64,000 bases of DNA from Echinarachnius parma. Its lineage: Eukaryota > Echinodermata > Echinoidea > Clypeasteroida > Echinarachniidae. The stretch is taken from positions 1 to 64,000 of the forward strand of contig JBAMJV010004027.1 in assembly GCA_037951105.1 (NCBI GenBank), in the 5' to 3' direction. Made by a program: the position numbers and the translations under genes. Below the pieces are notes generated by a model. The model made no database searches, was not told the origin of the DNA, and saw only the letters and a list, made by a program, of their open reading frames with translations. Of this stretch, positions 45,925 to 57,099 are shown piece by piece; position 1 is the stretch's first letter, and each line of letters begins with the position of its first letter.

Positions 45925-47219
45925 CAACGTAGGAATTAACTTTTTTTTTATGGGGGCTACTTTTCCCATTGCCTCAAAAAACCAAGGGGCTACTTTAAGA
46001 AAAGTGGGGGCTACTTTTGAAAAAAATGGGGCTACTTTTTAGAGCCATATTGTAACTGTACGGAACCGTTTGGAATGTTATATTAAACAATACAAAGAAT
46101 AATTTGACTATTCAAATCATGCAGGGTTCTCGCCCAGCCGTTGCGTAAATTTTATCTCCAACTACTTGCGACAGGCGTAAATTTTGATGAGATCATACCA
46201 CCATGCGTAAAATCAATAAATTCACGACAATTTTCCCATATTTGCAGACACCATTTTCATAATTCCAATTTCATTATTTGCCTCAACAAATACGAAAAAT
46301 CTTATTGCCGAATGAATGCACAATCTTCTCTCGATCGAGTCTCAAAACGTAACGCGATCTGCCAAGGCACAAACATGCGAGAGCAGAGAAACAAAAATGC
46401 AGTGTTTCACGCTTTAATTCATCTGTTTATATGGCGATAATATAACAAACATCGATGCTTTGATGGATTTATGTAGCAATATTTACGGAAATATAGTTCC
46501 AAAATATTCAAAATTTCCTCAGTTTCGAGCAAAAATTTAGTTTTCCTGAACTATAAGAACGAAAACTCTAGCGCTTGTTCAATACTTATCGTAACTATAC
46601 TGACTACGTATTAGTCTATACATGCGAACGTAACGGAACGTTGGTCCAGCTGCTTATTAATCGTTTGAGAAATGGCCACAGTTTGCTTCTTTTTTCTTCT
46701 TTTTCTCGGATGGTTATTCACTTAAAATTTCAGGCCTGTCAGCTTCCGGCGGATTAGGCCGTTTGGAGGATCCTGCTTTCAAGGGAAAGCGCTCTATTTT
46801 GTGAGACATTTGTTCCGAATAAAAATGCAAACGTATCCGAATTCCGTCGTGTATATAACTTACGAGATTGCCAGCGCAGCTGGCTAATTACGTACGTAAA
46901 CATTTGTACATCAAGTCAATCGCGTACATACATGTAGCTCTCGCGCACGCCTTATCGTGCGTATGCGGCGCTCTACTGTCTTCGGCACGCGCACGGCCAT
47001 GCATGCATTATTATTTAGTCGGATTGTGCGTGCGTGCGAGCTAGCAGCGAGATGCGTCATTGAACTGCAAGCTCGTGTCCGTCGATCGGGGCTGCTCCGG
47101 CGGGGGCGACTCTTCGTAGAAGGGTCGCCTGCTGAAGTACAGTTTTCAGGATTTTAGGGGGCGATTTTGAGACTCACGGGGGCGAAATCGCCCGTCGCCC
47201 CCGTGTACTTCCGACGCTG
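45925..47219. mobile_element. hAT-like element, GGGGGCTAC family, long copy
   Basis: The ends CAACGTAGGAATTA and TACTTCCGACGCTG match as inverted repeats at 11 of 14 positions. The 8-base direct repeat GATTCAAG lies at 45917-45924 and 47220-47227. Blocks GGGGGCTACTTTT and GGGGGCGAAATCGCCC mark the family. The 1.3-kb interior has a 99-codon open frame (46141-46440) of unknown nature and no transposase motif that I can see. Confidence 0.8.
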
Positions 47220-47372
47220 GATTCAAGAAAGAAGCTCTCTAATTCGATGGTGCGAATGCTACATTGAAGTAGGAATAAGTAGAGCAGAGATAGGAAGAAA
47301 TTTCTGAGGGTACCCCACCCCCCTTGCGCCATCAATGCATCTTTTGGGGTATTAAAGGAGATGGTTACGTAC

Positions 47373-47546
47373 CTCTTTCACTTGCATCATCTACCAGAAT
47401 GATCTCTGCGAGGAGTTCTCTCGGCGACCGGTTGATGATGCTGTGGATGCTTCGTAGGAGCGTACTCCACGCCTCGTTGTGAAAGACTATCACAATACTG
47501 GTGGTGGGCAACTCCGCTCGGTGACGGATACCGCTTACGCTTGCAC
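47373..47546 (-). CDS. GALNT: GALNT exon: start of catalytic domain, carries a +1 frameshift
   Basis: Internal exon of a polypeptide N-acetylgalactosaminyltransferase, a Golgi membrane enzyme that moves GalNAc from UDP-GalNAc to Ser/Thr to start mucin-type O-glycans. On the minus strand the acceptor is TGTAG|GTGC and the donor GAAAGAG|GTACGT, ending in phase 1. The main frame reads [16 protein letters not shown], then [16 protein letters not shown] and VDDASER, a near match to GALNT1/13. Just upstream the conserved Cys-Lys-x-Lys-x-Tyr-Pro segment is present but in another frame: the exon has 174 bases where the flanking phases require 173. A partial copy at 47692-47761 lacks one C at 47514-47515 and is in frame throughout. 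So this is either a real frameshift (inactivated gene) or a consensus error. The exon identity is clear; whether the allele works is not. Confidence 0.92.
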
Positions 47547-47691
47547 CTACATGTCAAAAGGTATCAGAGGAAAAATAGGGAGATTATCAGTTAAAACAGA
47601 GTTCACATTGTTGTTTCTTTATTGTTAACCGAAATTGGTTATTTAGTTTGTTTGCATAATTACTTTTGTAATAAACACATTAACAACAAAA

Positions 47692-47761
47692 GTTGTGAAA
47701 GAATATCACAATACTGGTGGTGGGCAACTCGCTCGGTGACGGATACCGCTTACGCTTGCAC
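47692..47761 (-). pseudogene. Partial copy of the first GALNT exon, frame intact
   Basis: Seventy bases from acceptor TGTAG|GTGC inward. It reads [16 protein letters not shown] and on to FHN in one frame, then homology ends. It lacks the extra C found in the full exon at 47514-47515. Flanking intron sequence (ACATGTCAAA, then an AGAGG-rich stretch) is shared too. It is truncated, so it is not an exon on its own. Confidence 0.88.
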
Positions 47762-47948
47762 CTACATGTCAAAGTGATCCAGAGGGAAAAAAATACACAT
47801 TGTGATGGTAGAGGGGAAATAAAGGAAAGCATAATTACATATTAAAACTTTACAGCTAATCTATAACTTGTTAAAACAATACATGTATATAATTGTTACT
47901 CTTTTATTAGAATAACACAAAAATATAACGAAAGACAATCACTATGCT

Positions 47949-48680
47949 AGCAGGGAAAAATTGAAATTTTTCGTTCCGGGGGCTTTTATCCATTTTCAAG
48001 GACTAAATTGCCATATAAGCCCGCCCTCCACCCCCCCCCCCCCCCCCACCCCCACCCCCTTCCTATCTATTCTCTTCACTGAGATGGAAGATCACTTGGG
48101 GATGGTGGACTTACTGTATGTTTTCACCTGCACATTAAAATGAGGGGAAAGAAAGGGAAATAATCAAGAGACAGCCAAACAGCCTCACAGGCAAGCTTTT
48201 TTTTCCAGGTTGGACTGCTAATTTTTACCAGGCCCCATATTCATAAAACCCTGCTGTGGTTATTAAATAGGGCTTACTCAGTAGGTACCTAATGTAAACC
48301 AAGATAACCCTAGTTGAGGAACCAGGAAAATTGTTTGTTGCTCACCTAAACTGTATGATCTGAAATGGACTTAGCGTGTTACTAAGCTAGCAGGGTTTTT
48401 ATGAATATGGGCCCTGGATGTTTTCTCAATAAAAGACTTCAAAATCATAGATATTCAAGTGATACTCTTTATCAAAATAACAAAAAGTGTCAAATGTGAT
48501 GAAAGGCGATCTCCACAATTATGGCAGGGAAAATTTTAAAGGCTATTTTCAGGCGCTCTTTTTGTCATTTCCGGGGCTTAATCTCCATCTGTATCTTTGT
48601 TTCACCAAGATAGGCGCTCACTTGGGGATGGTAGGCCTTATGTTTGCACCTGCTCATTAAAATGAGGGAAGAAAAAGGGA
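47949..48680. repeat. Duplicated segment with degenerate GGGGGCTAC-like parts and a palindromic insert
   Basis: About 47949-48165 and 48523-48685 are related (GCAGGGAAAA-TT, CACTTGGGGATGGT, TTCACCTGC-like, CATTAAAATGAGGG). Between them lies the palindromic element at 48230-48415. A C run lies at 48031-48048. Confidence 0.6.
48230..48415. mobile_element. GGGCCCATATTCATAAAAACCCTG palindromic element
   Basis: The inverted ends AGGCCCCATATTCATAAAAC and TTTTTATGAATATGGGCCCT flank a non-coding middle. It lies between two duplicated segments. Confidence 0.75.
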
Positions 48681-48873
48681 GATTTTTTAACTTTTTTTTT
48701 TTTACTTTTTATCCCCACCAGGATTTTGTCTCCATAAAATGCTTTATATGTATCACCAGGGTAACACGCAATGACCATCAAATGAACATTGAATATAACG
48801 GTAACAGGGAGCTTACAAAAATTGTAAATTTATATACTGTTGCCAAAAATTGAACATGCATACAATATATATA

Positions 48874-49057
48874 CAGTCGAACCTGTGTATAGTGAGTGAC
48901 CACCTAAGGGAAACATGGGAAGTGGTGATTGTAGACAGGTGACCACTATAGACAGTTTCCATAACATTGCTCTTCTCAGCAGGGCTTCACTTTTGGTGGC
49001 CACTATATAGGCATGTTGGCTGCTATAGACGGGTGGTAACTCAGACAGGTTTGACTG
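48874..49057. mobile_element. pogo/Tigger-like short element with TA flanks
   Basis: The ends CAGTCGAACCTGT and ACAGGTTTGACTG are inverted with one mismatch and bounded by TA (48872-48873, 49058-49059). CAGTCGAACC-type ends with TA duplication are typical of pogo-like Tc1/mariner elements. Internal GTGACCACTATAGAC words recur. No transposase. Confidence 0.78.
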
Positions 49058-49954
49058 TATCCTACATTTTTCCATCAAATAAAAAACTTTCTCGGGGCAT
49101 AGCCTCGGGCTGTCCGCAAAGATTCAGACCACAATCAATTACTGTACATTTCTTCCAAACTAACGAAAATGAAAATAACAAAAATGTTGCGACCTGCCAT
49201 CTATCCAAGAAAAAAATCAATTACCTGACAAGATAAGCCCATCATAAATCAATTTGGAAAATTCATCTCCTGGGTAAATTACTTGAGACATTAATGTTGC
49301 CATATCAATCAGAATCAGAAAAACATGCAATCAATTCCCGTATCCTTTTCAATTCTGTAAGCATTCATTTTAATAAAAATTACTTTTGTACCCGATATAT
49401 ATGTATGTCCTGGAATTGGAGCATAAATTATGTTTTTGATTTTATTTTCATGTTGTTTTTCTTTTTAATATCTTTGTCAGCACATTTGTATGAAATAAAA
49501 TCCTGCACATATTCAGGTCTTTGCATTGCAGTTTGGGTTTATTATCATCGTTTTCTTTTGTTTTGATCGACAGAAATTTGCACATAAATGACGTACGTAG
49601 GTTAACAACAATACATGTAAGCTCAGTGTAAATATACATGTACATGTGTACATATATGTTCTGAATTCATTTGAACTTGTTGTTGACCTAGATAAAGAGA
49701 AAGTTGATAAATTTCTTGGAATTCATCTAAGGGAGCTCGAGTACTTGATACAATGACATGAATGTAATTCACATGACTACATGGATGTAGTTTACTTCAA
49801 TCAATTTATCAAGGACTGGTGCCGAAAATACATTGCTCTGGCTGTGGTCTATTGGAGAATGTGCGTTATACCAAAATCAATGCATCTGCAGGTTAATTAA
49901 CCTATTGACAGTCTCTTGGAATGAGACATATTGTGCATGTGTGTGTTGGAGTTA

Positions 49955-50140
49955 AATGGTTCAAGACTACATGAGCCGCTTGGATGGAATGCTCCCCAGG
50001 GAGTGGAGATGGTGCACACAATGTGTGCTGGTTTGCATTGTATCCTACATGTATGACCGGGGTAATAATATCATTGTAAAGCGCTTAGAGATGATTATCA
50101 ATCATATTAGGCAGTACAGAAATCGAGTATATTATTATTA
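49955..50140 (+). repeat. Dispersed repeat with AAGCGCTTAGAGATGATTATCAATC
   Basis: Reverse-complement relative of 33620-33810 (CTCCCCAGGGAGTGGAG, GTGCACACAATGTGTGC, GTAAAGCGCTTAGAGATG), ending in an ATTATTATTATCATT tail that fits a retrotransposed copy. Confidence 0.6.
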
Positions 50141-50177
50141 TCATTATTTCATTTTGGTACCCAGTCAAAAGTTCTGT

Positions 50178-50310
50178 CTATTGTGACCACCAAAAATAAT
50201 AAATGATCGCCTTCAGCGAAGAACAGTGTTGTGGAACCTGCCAACAGGGGTCACCGGTCCATAATAAGTATCTTGTTTCCCTTAAGTGGTCACTATACAC
50301 AGGTTTGAAT
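50178..50310. repeat. Degraded relative of the pogo-like element
   Basis: TTGTGACCACC, GGAACCTGCCAACAGGGGTCACC and GTGGTCACTATACACAGGTTTGAA match the interior and right end of 48874-49057. Confidence 0.6.
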
Positions 50311-50545
50311 GTTGCAATCTGCACAGACCCAAACCTAAATATTTTCGGGACCAGTCCTGAACAGATTAAAGCAAGACTGTGGTCAAATATGACATCAATT
50401 GAACTTGTGAGACGCTTTTTCAACATGCGCGGTCCAACTATCAGCGTGGAACTAAATTAAGACTAAGTAAAGCAATTGATGGTTCTCCAAACATCTGTAT
50501 ATCAGGTATCTGGCAGGAATACAATCATGTATACACTCCATCAGT

Positions 50546-51460
50546 GATTGATAAAACCAGGGACTTATATATCCACCTCTTGGGAAAGGGCCCTTTTAAA
50601 ATATCTCCTCTGTTTAGACTTGCGCATCTTTGGTCAGTGCCCTTCATACCAAAAAGGAAACAACTTATCTGTTAGTCCAATAGATAGCGTGCAGTCTATA
50701 CACCTTGTTCTTGAATGAACCCATACTCAAAACTTGGCAATGGGGTGGGGGCACAGAGTGGGGGGGGGGGGGGGGGGGGGGGGTGGCATAGTGATTGATA
50801 AAATCAGAGACAAATATCCACCTCTTGGAAACAGGCTTTTAAAATATCTCCTCTGTTTAGACTTGCGCATCTTTGGTCAGTGCCCTTCATACCAAAAAGG
50901 AAACAACTTATCTGTTAGTCCAATAGATAGCGTGCAGTCTATACACCTTGTTCTTGAATGAACCCATACTCAAAACTTGGCAATGGGGTGGGGGCACAGA
51001 GTGGGGGGGGGGGGGGGGGTGGGTGGCATAGTGATTGATAAAATCAGAGACAAATATCCACCTCTTGGAAACAGGCTTTTAAAATATCTCCTCTGTTTAG
51101 ACTTGCGCATCTTTAGTCAGTGCCCATCATACCAAAAAAGAAACAACTTATTTGTTAGTCGAATAGACAGCGTTCAGTCCATACACCTTGTTCTTGAATG
51201 AACCCATAGTCAAAACTTAGCAATGGGGTGGGGGCACAGGTGGCACAGTGATTGATAAAATCAGGGACTTAAATAGCCACCTCTTGGAAAAGGGCTTTTA
51301 AAATATCTCCTCTGTTTTGACTTGCGCATCTTTGGTCAGTGCCCTTCATACAAAAAAAAGAAACAACTTATTTGTTAGTCCAATAGACAGTGTGCAGTCC
51401 ATACACCGTGTTCTTGAATGAACCCATAGTCAAAACTTAGCAATGGGGTTGGGGCACGTG
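50546..51460. repeat. Fourfold tandem repeat, 217-247 bases per unit
   Basis: GATTGATAAAA starts units at 50546, 50793, 51033 and 51250. Units 2 and 3 are almost identical and hold G runs (50761-50783, 51003-51019). The open frames beginning at 50734 and 50977 are the same repeat read twice. Confidence 0.92.
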
Positions 51461-51536
51461 CCACCCCAATAATTTGAAGAAAAAACAGAGAAAACATAAG
51501 GGAACATTTTTGTTTTAAACAAAGAAATACATAAGG

Positions 51537-51852
51537 CAGGGCACTTGCACTGGCCCGCTGGCCCCAGGCAAGTGAAATTGCACTTCGGGCCAGCAAAAGT
51601 GTATAAAAGTCATATTTTGGTAGCCCGATCAGGCAAGCAGATATTCAACCCGACATGGACAAAATTAGGAAAATCTTGTATTCTTCCATGTTATGCTTCA
51701 TTTATAATCACAGGTTTGATCAGGACAGAGTGAAATTTTGAATAGTAATTTTCGGGCCAGTAATTTTTTTCTTTCAGGCCACCAGATAAGGGGAAAAAAT
51801 TGTTTCACTGGCCCGACTGGGCCACTGACAAAAAGGTAAGTGTGGAGCCCTG
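51537..51852. mobile_element. Inverted-repeat element CAGGGC...GCCCTG
   Basis: The ends CAGGGCACTTGCACT and AAGTGTGGAGCCCTG are inverted. The seven-base repeat CATAAGG flanks it (51530-51536, 51853-51859). It is inserted in a repeat whose uninterrupted form, ATACATAAGGT, is seen at 17470-17485 and 17566-17580. Confidence 0.78.
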
Positions 51853-51939
51853 CATAAGGTGTGCCCCCTCCTCCCCACCCCCAGATAATTGTGCGTGCCC
51901 CCTCCCCAATCAGTCTGACAATGCTACGCCACTTAACAA

Positions 51940-52165
51940 TGTTCAGCATACATACCTGCCTATAAAGACCACTAATCGTAACTCACTAACAACAATGTTC
52001 CTTTTCTTATAAAAATTAATAATAATAATAACGGTTATTTATATATCGTTATTCCTGTGAGGATCATAGCGCTTTACACTTATTATTAACCTGCCTAAAA
52101 GGACCACCTGTTCATAAGGACAACCTTTTCTATCTCTGGTCTTTGTAGGAAGGTTTTACTATAAG
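51940..52165. repeat. Degraded pogo-like element with a GCGCTTTA-type insert
   Basis: ACCTGCCTATAAAGACCACTAA at the left and ACCTGCCTAAAAGGACCACC to GGAAGGTTTTACTATA at the right are related to the pogo-like family. Between them lies AATAATAATAAC-GGTTATTTATATA and CATAGCGCTTTACACTTATTATT. Confidence 0.5.
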
Positions 52166-52446
52166 TTTTCAGTTCATCCAAAGTGTGTCCGATTATAAAA
52201 GGGAAAAAAAACAAGAATGCAATTAAAGATAAAGGAAAATGAACATAAATTATAGAGGTGAAGAATAAAAGAAAGAAATACAGTGAAGGAGAAAAAAAAT
52301 AGTACATGTAAAAAGATAATTGCAAAACAAACTTATAATTATTGGACATTTGTGAATATGTATCAAGAACAATTATACTAGCTTTCTTGCAAAAATATAT
52401 TCATTGTTACATCAAATTTCATACACGATATTTATTACATTAGAAC

Positions 52447-52727
52447 CAGCAAAAAAATTAATATTTTTATTTCGGGGGCTCCTTTTCGGGGGCTACTTTT
52501 CCAACTTTCTGGGCTACTTTTATCATCTCGGGGGCTACAAATTTCCGGGCTCTTTTTCGAATTTCAGGGGCTACTATTAAGCTATAATGCTGTAAGTGAT
52601 CATCTGATAAGCATTTGATCACGATTCAAACAGAAAATCAAAACAAAAACAACAAAAAAAATTTCGGGGGCTCTTTTGGGCATTTCGGGGGCGAATTCGC
52701 CCACCGCCCCGTGTACTTTTTTCGCTG
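52447..52727. mobile_element. hAT-like short element, GGGGGCTAC family
   Basis: Flanked by the perfect 8-base repeat ATTAGAAC (52439-52446, 52728-52735). The ends are CAGCAAAAAAATTAATA and GTACTTTTTTCGCTG, 281 bases, with several GGGGGCT blocks. Confidence 0.84.
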
Positions 52728-52799
52728 ATTAGAACAGGGAGGAGACGCAGTCATGTATGGGTGATCAATTCTGGCAACTTTCCAGTTTTCCAATTCCTA

Positions 52800-53012
52800 T
52801 GACAGCACTTGCCTGCATGCCCGATTTGATGGCAGGCAAGTAAAATGTCATTAATTGTCTAGTTTGCTTGCCCAATCGGGCAACTAAGTAAAAGAGAACA
52901 ATGTAATTTCATAGTATGTGTAAATCTCATCTAGAAGAAAGAGGGCAAGTCAATTTTATATTGGGACAAGTACAATTTTAAAAATTATGAATTTACTTGC
53001 CCGAACGGGCCA
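52800..53012. repeat. GGGCAAGT-type fragment
   Basis: GACAGCACTTGCCTGCATGCCC at the left and TTTACTTGCCCGAACGGGCCAGTA at the right, with GCTTGCCCAATCGGGCAA between. Borders are approximate. Confidence 0.55.
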
Positions 53013-53029
53013 GTACAGAAACAAGTTAA

Positions 53030-53273
53030 AGGGATAGTTGAGTTTTTGGAAAAGAGAGTACAGTTTTGGTTAAACTGAATTGTAGTAACCAACACCTACA
53101 CCATTACATATCAAACTATAAACAGTTCTCACTCCACCATGCTGAAATTTATCAAATAAAGTTTATTCTGTCATTAAAATTGTATGCTCTTTCAAATTTG
53201 ACACTCAGTTATTCATTATCTCACAAAAAATTATTTTGTGTAGCGCCCTCTATACCAAAACTGGACTATCCCT
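53030..53273. mobile_element. TTAA-flanked short inverted-repeat element, family 3
   Basis: TTAA then AGGGATAGTTGAGTTTTGG at the left; CCAAAACTGGACTATCCCT then TTAA at the right. It is 244 bases and non-coding. Confidence 0.82.
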
Positions 53274-53616
53274 TTAACATGGAGGCTTGCATATGACCAC
53301 TCTCAAGGTTCTACACTACTGTAAGCTGAAATCCAGACAAACCTGGTTGTTTGTACGGTGCGTACGTGCACATTGTTTGAGGCACGTTCTGCGCTCGGCA
53401 CAGGAGAAAAGATGCAATTGATGATCTATTCATCGGAAATGATGCTTTCCGCTGCCCTGTGTGCAGAGCATTGTATGAAGACATGTATTTGATTTGGAGT
53501 AGGTTACAGTTTGAATTTGAAAGACAAGAAAAAGAATTAAGTGTATGATCTATTATTCATTTGAACTGATGATTCCGCTTAGAACTACGTGTTACAACGC
53601 AACCTTTCTACGGCGA

Positions 53617-53842
53617 AAAAAGTAATATTTTTATTTCGGGGGCTCCTTTTCGGGGGCTACTTTTCCAACTTTCGGGGGCTACTATTAAGCTCTAGTGCTG
53701 TAAGTGATCATCTTATAAGCATTTGATCGCGATCAAAACAGAAAATCCCCCCCCAATTTTTTTTTTTTTTTTTTTTTTTCGGGGGCTCTTTTGGGCATCG
53801 GGGGCGAATTCCCCCGCCGCCCCCGTGTATTTTTTTCGCTGA
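53617..53842. mobile_element. GGGGGCTAC family member, no target duplication found
   Basis: It runs from CGGCGAAAAAAGTAATATTT to TATTTTTTTCGCTG, with the same internal blocks as 52447-52727 and a T run at 53759-53779. The flanks do not match. Confidence 0.7.
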
Positions 53843-54051
53843 TGTGCGACGAGCACGTTCTGAATTTGAAAGACAAGAATTTTCTGAATTATTCATCTAC
53901 TGTAGATACTGAAGCTTCTATTTCCCAATAGATATCATTTGTGTTAAGCATAGATCTGTGATGTACAAGTAATATTAGAAGAAATGTATGAATATTTGAT
54001 TTAGGTTTGGGTACATTCTGAATTTTAAAGACAAGGACAAAATTAAGTTAA

Positions 54052-54582
54052 AGGGGTAGTTCAGTTTTGGTAAAAAGGGCACTGCACAAAACAATTTTTC
54101 TGTGAGGTAATGAAAAACTGGGTGTAAAATTTGAAAGAGCATACAATTTGAATGGCAGAATAAACTTTATTTGATCTAAATCGGTTCAGAAACGGCTGAA
54201 ATATCAATATCCGATCGTAATAAATCTGGGGCCCAGATTTATTTGATGATTTTTTTTTTTTTTTATTAAAAAAAAAAGCCTACACTTTTTCAAAAATGTT
54301 CAAGAGGTTCTTAAATAGTTGTTGATGATCTCTCTATCTAATCATTATTTCAACAAAACATCACATGCATAATTTTGTATGAAAAATGGTTGAAACCAAT
54401 GCTTTTTTGAAGAGCGCCCTCTTGTGTTTTAATGGCTCTTTTTTTATTGATAACAGGCTTTTTAATTAGTCGTTTATAATTTTCTATACCTTTTGAGCAT
54501 GGTGGAGTTACGATTAGTTTGTAGTGTTATTGTGCAGGTTTTGGTTACTAAAGCTCAGCCTTACCAAAACTGTACTACCCCT
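54052..54582. mobile_element. TTAA-flanked element, family 3, longer copy
   Basis: TTAA then AGGGGTAGTTCAGTTTTGG and the matching right end CCAAAACTGTACTACCCCT then TTAA. It is 531 bases with a T-run/A-run at 54250-54280. It sits inside the degenerate satellite at 53370-55800. Confidence 0.82.
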
Positions 54583-55964
54583 TTAAAGCTCTATCATCAC
54601 TAGTTACTAAAGTTTCCCATTTTCCCACGGATGTCCAATGTAAAGCATCTGTAACACAATACATTTTCAAATATTTTATTTGAGTGTGAAGGGAACATTC
54701 TAATTTTGTAAAACAAGGATGAAATAAAGTTTAAGACCTATTCATCACAACTAAAGTTTCCTTTTCCCCATATTTTTCCAATGTAGAGCATCCAAAATGC
54801 AATATAAGAAGAAATTTACAAATATTTCATTAGAGTTTGAAGGGCACCGTCTAAATTGGTAAGACGAGGATGAAATAAAGTTTATGATCTATTAATCACA
54901 ACGAAAGTTTCCTTTTCCCCATATAATGTAAACTAAGCATCCGTGATGCAATATCAGAAGTGATTTATGAATATTTAATTAGAGTTTGAAGGGCTCCGTC
55001 TAAATTGGTAAGACAAGAATGAATCAAGTTTATGATCTATTAATATTTCCTTTTCCCTATAGTGGACAATGTAAAGCATCTGTGACACAATATTCTAAGA
55101 TAAATCTACACTGTATGAATATGTTATCTCGGTGAAAGAGCACGGTCTGAATTTACAAGACGAGAACAAAATGAAATTGATTGGTTCATGACTACTGATC
55201 GTACTATGTATTCCACTTTTCAACAGCATAATGAATTCAACACTTTTTGAATGTTTGATCCGGGTACAGAAAAAACAACACCCAAATTTATTTTTCAAAT
55301 AGAAAAGAAAAACATTTTGTTATGGGAAACCGTACGACTTCTTACATTGTGTGGGGTATGTTCCGCAATTTTCAGATGAGAAAAATCAGAAATTTAGATA
55401 TTGTTATCACTACTGATGCTTCTGTTTTCCTATCAAATGAAAAACATCCGTCATGCAATCTTAGGAGAAATGTTCTGAATATTTCAAGAGTAACTGGGAG
55501 TGAGGCACGTTCCGTATAAATTTGCAAGATAGGGAAAATAATTTGATGATCAATTCATCGCTTCTGACGCTTTGCGCTTCCCCTATAGAGAACCGAAATA
55601 ATGACATCACATTGTTACCTCACAACAAAAGTCGACTAATTTGGACAGGGGAAATCATCTTACATGCTGTGACATTTAGTGACGTGGTAAACAAAAGGGA
55701 TATATTTAAATGGAATAATCAAATCAAATTATGATGAATGTATTGCTGTTCTAGGGATGCGTCCCCATTGTCCATAGGGACCTCGATGCATTATTGAACT
55801 GAAGGCAAATTCACAAATATTTGGTACACGTTCCTCAAAACAAAACCTGGTCGATATTCCCAAAAGGAATTTCTTCTGTGATGGGTCGACAAAACATCAT
55901 AATATTGATGATCAGTTCAATAATTATGATGTTTGATGTAATGTTTCCTTTTAATAGACAAATG

Positions 55965-56265
55965 CAGAGATGCCAACCTTCACAAACCAAAAAAAGTATT
56001 CTGAGAGGTAAAAAACAGTATTTTGAACCAAAAAAAAGTATTTTCAGAGCTGCCAACCTTTAAAGGCAAAACAAAAACATATTTTTCGCGAAGCCAATTC
56101 GCGCAGCAAAAATACCCTTTACGCGCGCGTTAATATAAAAGTTGGTTCGGTCGATCACACCAGCGTTTGTATGAGTTTGTTCGGTTTATTTGTGTTATAT
56201 TTTAAATATGTATCTGGAGTAATAGTTTATCAGGGTTCAACGTAAATCGTTTATATGGGGAGTAC

Positions 56266-56344
<79 letters not shown>

Positions 56345-56442
56345 CCCCAAGAAAACGTATTTTATTAGGGGAAAACGTACTGCCGTATTTTGCGTGAAAA
56401 AACGTAACAAATACGGCAAAAACGGAACGGTTGGCATCTCTG
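55965..56442. mobile_element. CAGAGATGCCAACC inverted-repeat element
   Basis: The ends CAGAGATGCCAACC and GGTTGGCATCTCTG are perfect 14-base inverted repeats. CAAATG flanks both sides (55959-55964, 56443-56448). A second internal CAGAGCTGCCAACC lies at 56046, and an A run, TA run and T run occupy 56268-56344. CAGRGnTG-type ends resemble hAT elements, but the duplication is only six bases. Confidence 0.75.
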
Positions 56443-57099
56443 CAAATGTAATGTTTACGTCTGCCATAGCAATAACATGTATTGGTGCATTTGATTTGAT
56501 TTCACTTTTTTTTTTCTCCATATACAGGGAATGGAATGGATATTAATTATAAGGAGAGTAAGGGAACTATAGTCTAGAATGTAACATTTCAATGAAAACA
56601 AAAAGTATGATCTGGGTCTTTTATAATATTTTTAAAATGTGGATTTCTGCAATGTGCACTATCAATTGAAAATATGTTTTTAATACATGTTTCATTAGTC
56701 TGACTTTTAAATGAACTTTGACTCATGTTTTACACTAAAAAATTGCAGCTTTTATACGTAATGTAGCTCTTTTACTGAGCGGCAAATATACTACTAAAGA
56801 TGTTTCATCTATCATGAACATCGTTTCTGCAATGCACAAACAGCATTAGATGTAAAAACATCATGCTATTCATGCATAATGAGACAGAATGATGGATGAC
56901 CTGAAACTGTGTTTAATTAATGATTTCTTTTCCACAATTTTTGTCATGTCTCCTACGCTAATGTTCACAAAAAAGGACTATAGACATGTCTCCCACATGT
57001 GCTTAAACATCAACATTATATTATATCGGATGACTACATGTAGCAGAAGATACAGTGGCAGCTTCCACACATGTGCATCATCACTATACAAGATAATGC

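Larger units (their letters stand above)
43635..47372 (-). other. GALNT intron, phase 1
   Basis: This intron of about 3.7 kb lies between the first two recognised exons. It starts with GTACGT and ends with TTGCAG. It contains a large hAT-like element (45925-47219), a threefold tandem repeat (45137-45575), an end of a TTAA-flanked element (44878-45020) and an inverted-repeat element (about 43995-44205). The stretches 43640-43990 and 44206-44877 show no recognisable feature beyond a G run at 44820-44828. Confidence 0.85.
53370..55800. repeat. Degenerate satellite, roughly 125-bp unit
   Basis: GATCTATT-ATCAC, AAAGTTTCC-TTTCCC, CAATGTA-AGCATC-GT and TTTGAA-GGCAC-TTCTAAATT-AAGACAAG recur at least ten times with drifting spacing. 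It is split by the elements 53617-53842 and 54052-54582. Confidence 0.72.

Noticed and set aside
46141-46440. 99-codon open frame
   Set aside because: It lies inside a hAT-like element, has no recognisable motif, and the region is not long enough to count as a transposase.
47973-48160. A possible further GALNT exon copy
   Set aside because: It is a duplicated segment near the first exon, but its translation in either strand shows no family motif.
50734-51201. Two similar 75-codon frames
   Set aside because: They are successive units of a tandem repeat; the similarity is from DNA duplication and includes the G run.
54250-54280. T-run/A-run as a retroposon tail
   Set aside because: It is the middle of a TTAA-flanked element, not at an insertion end.
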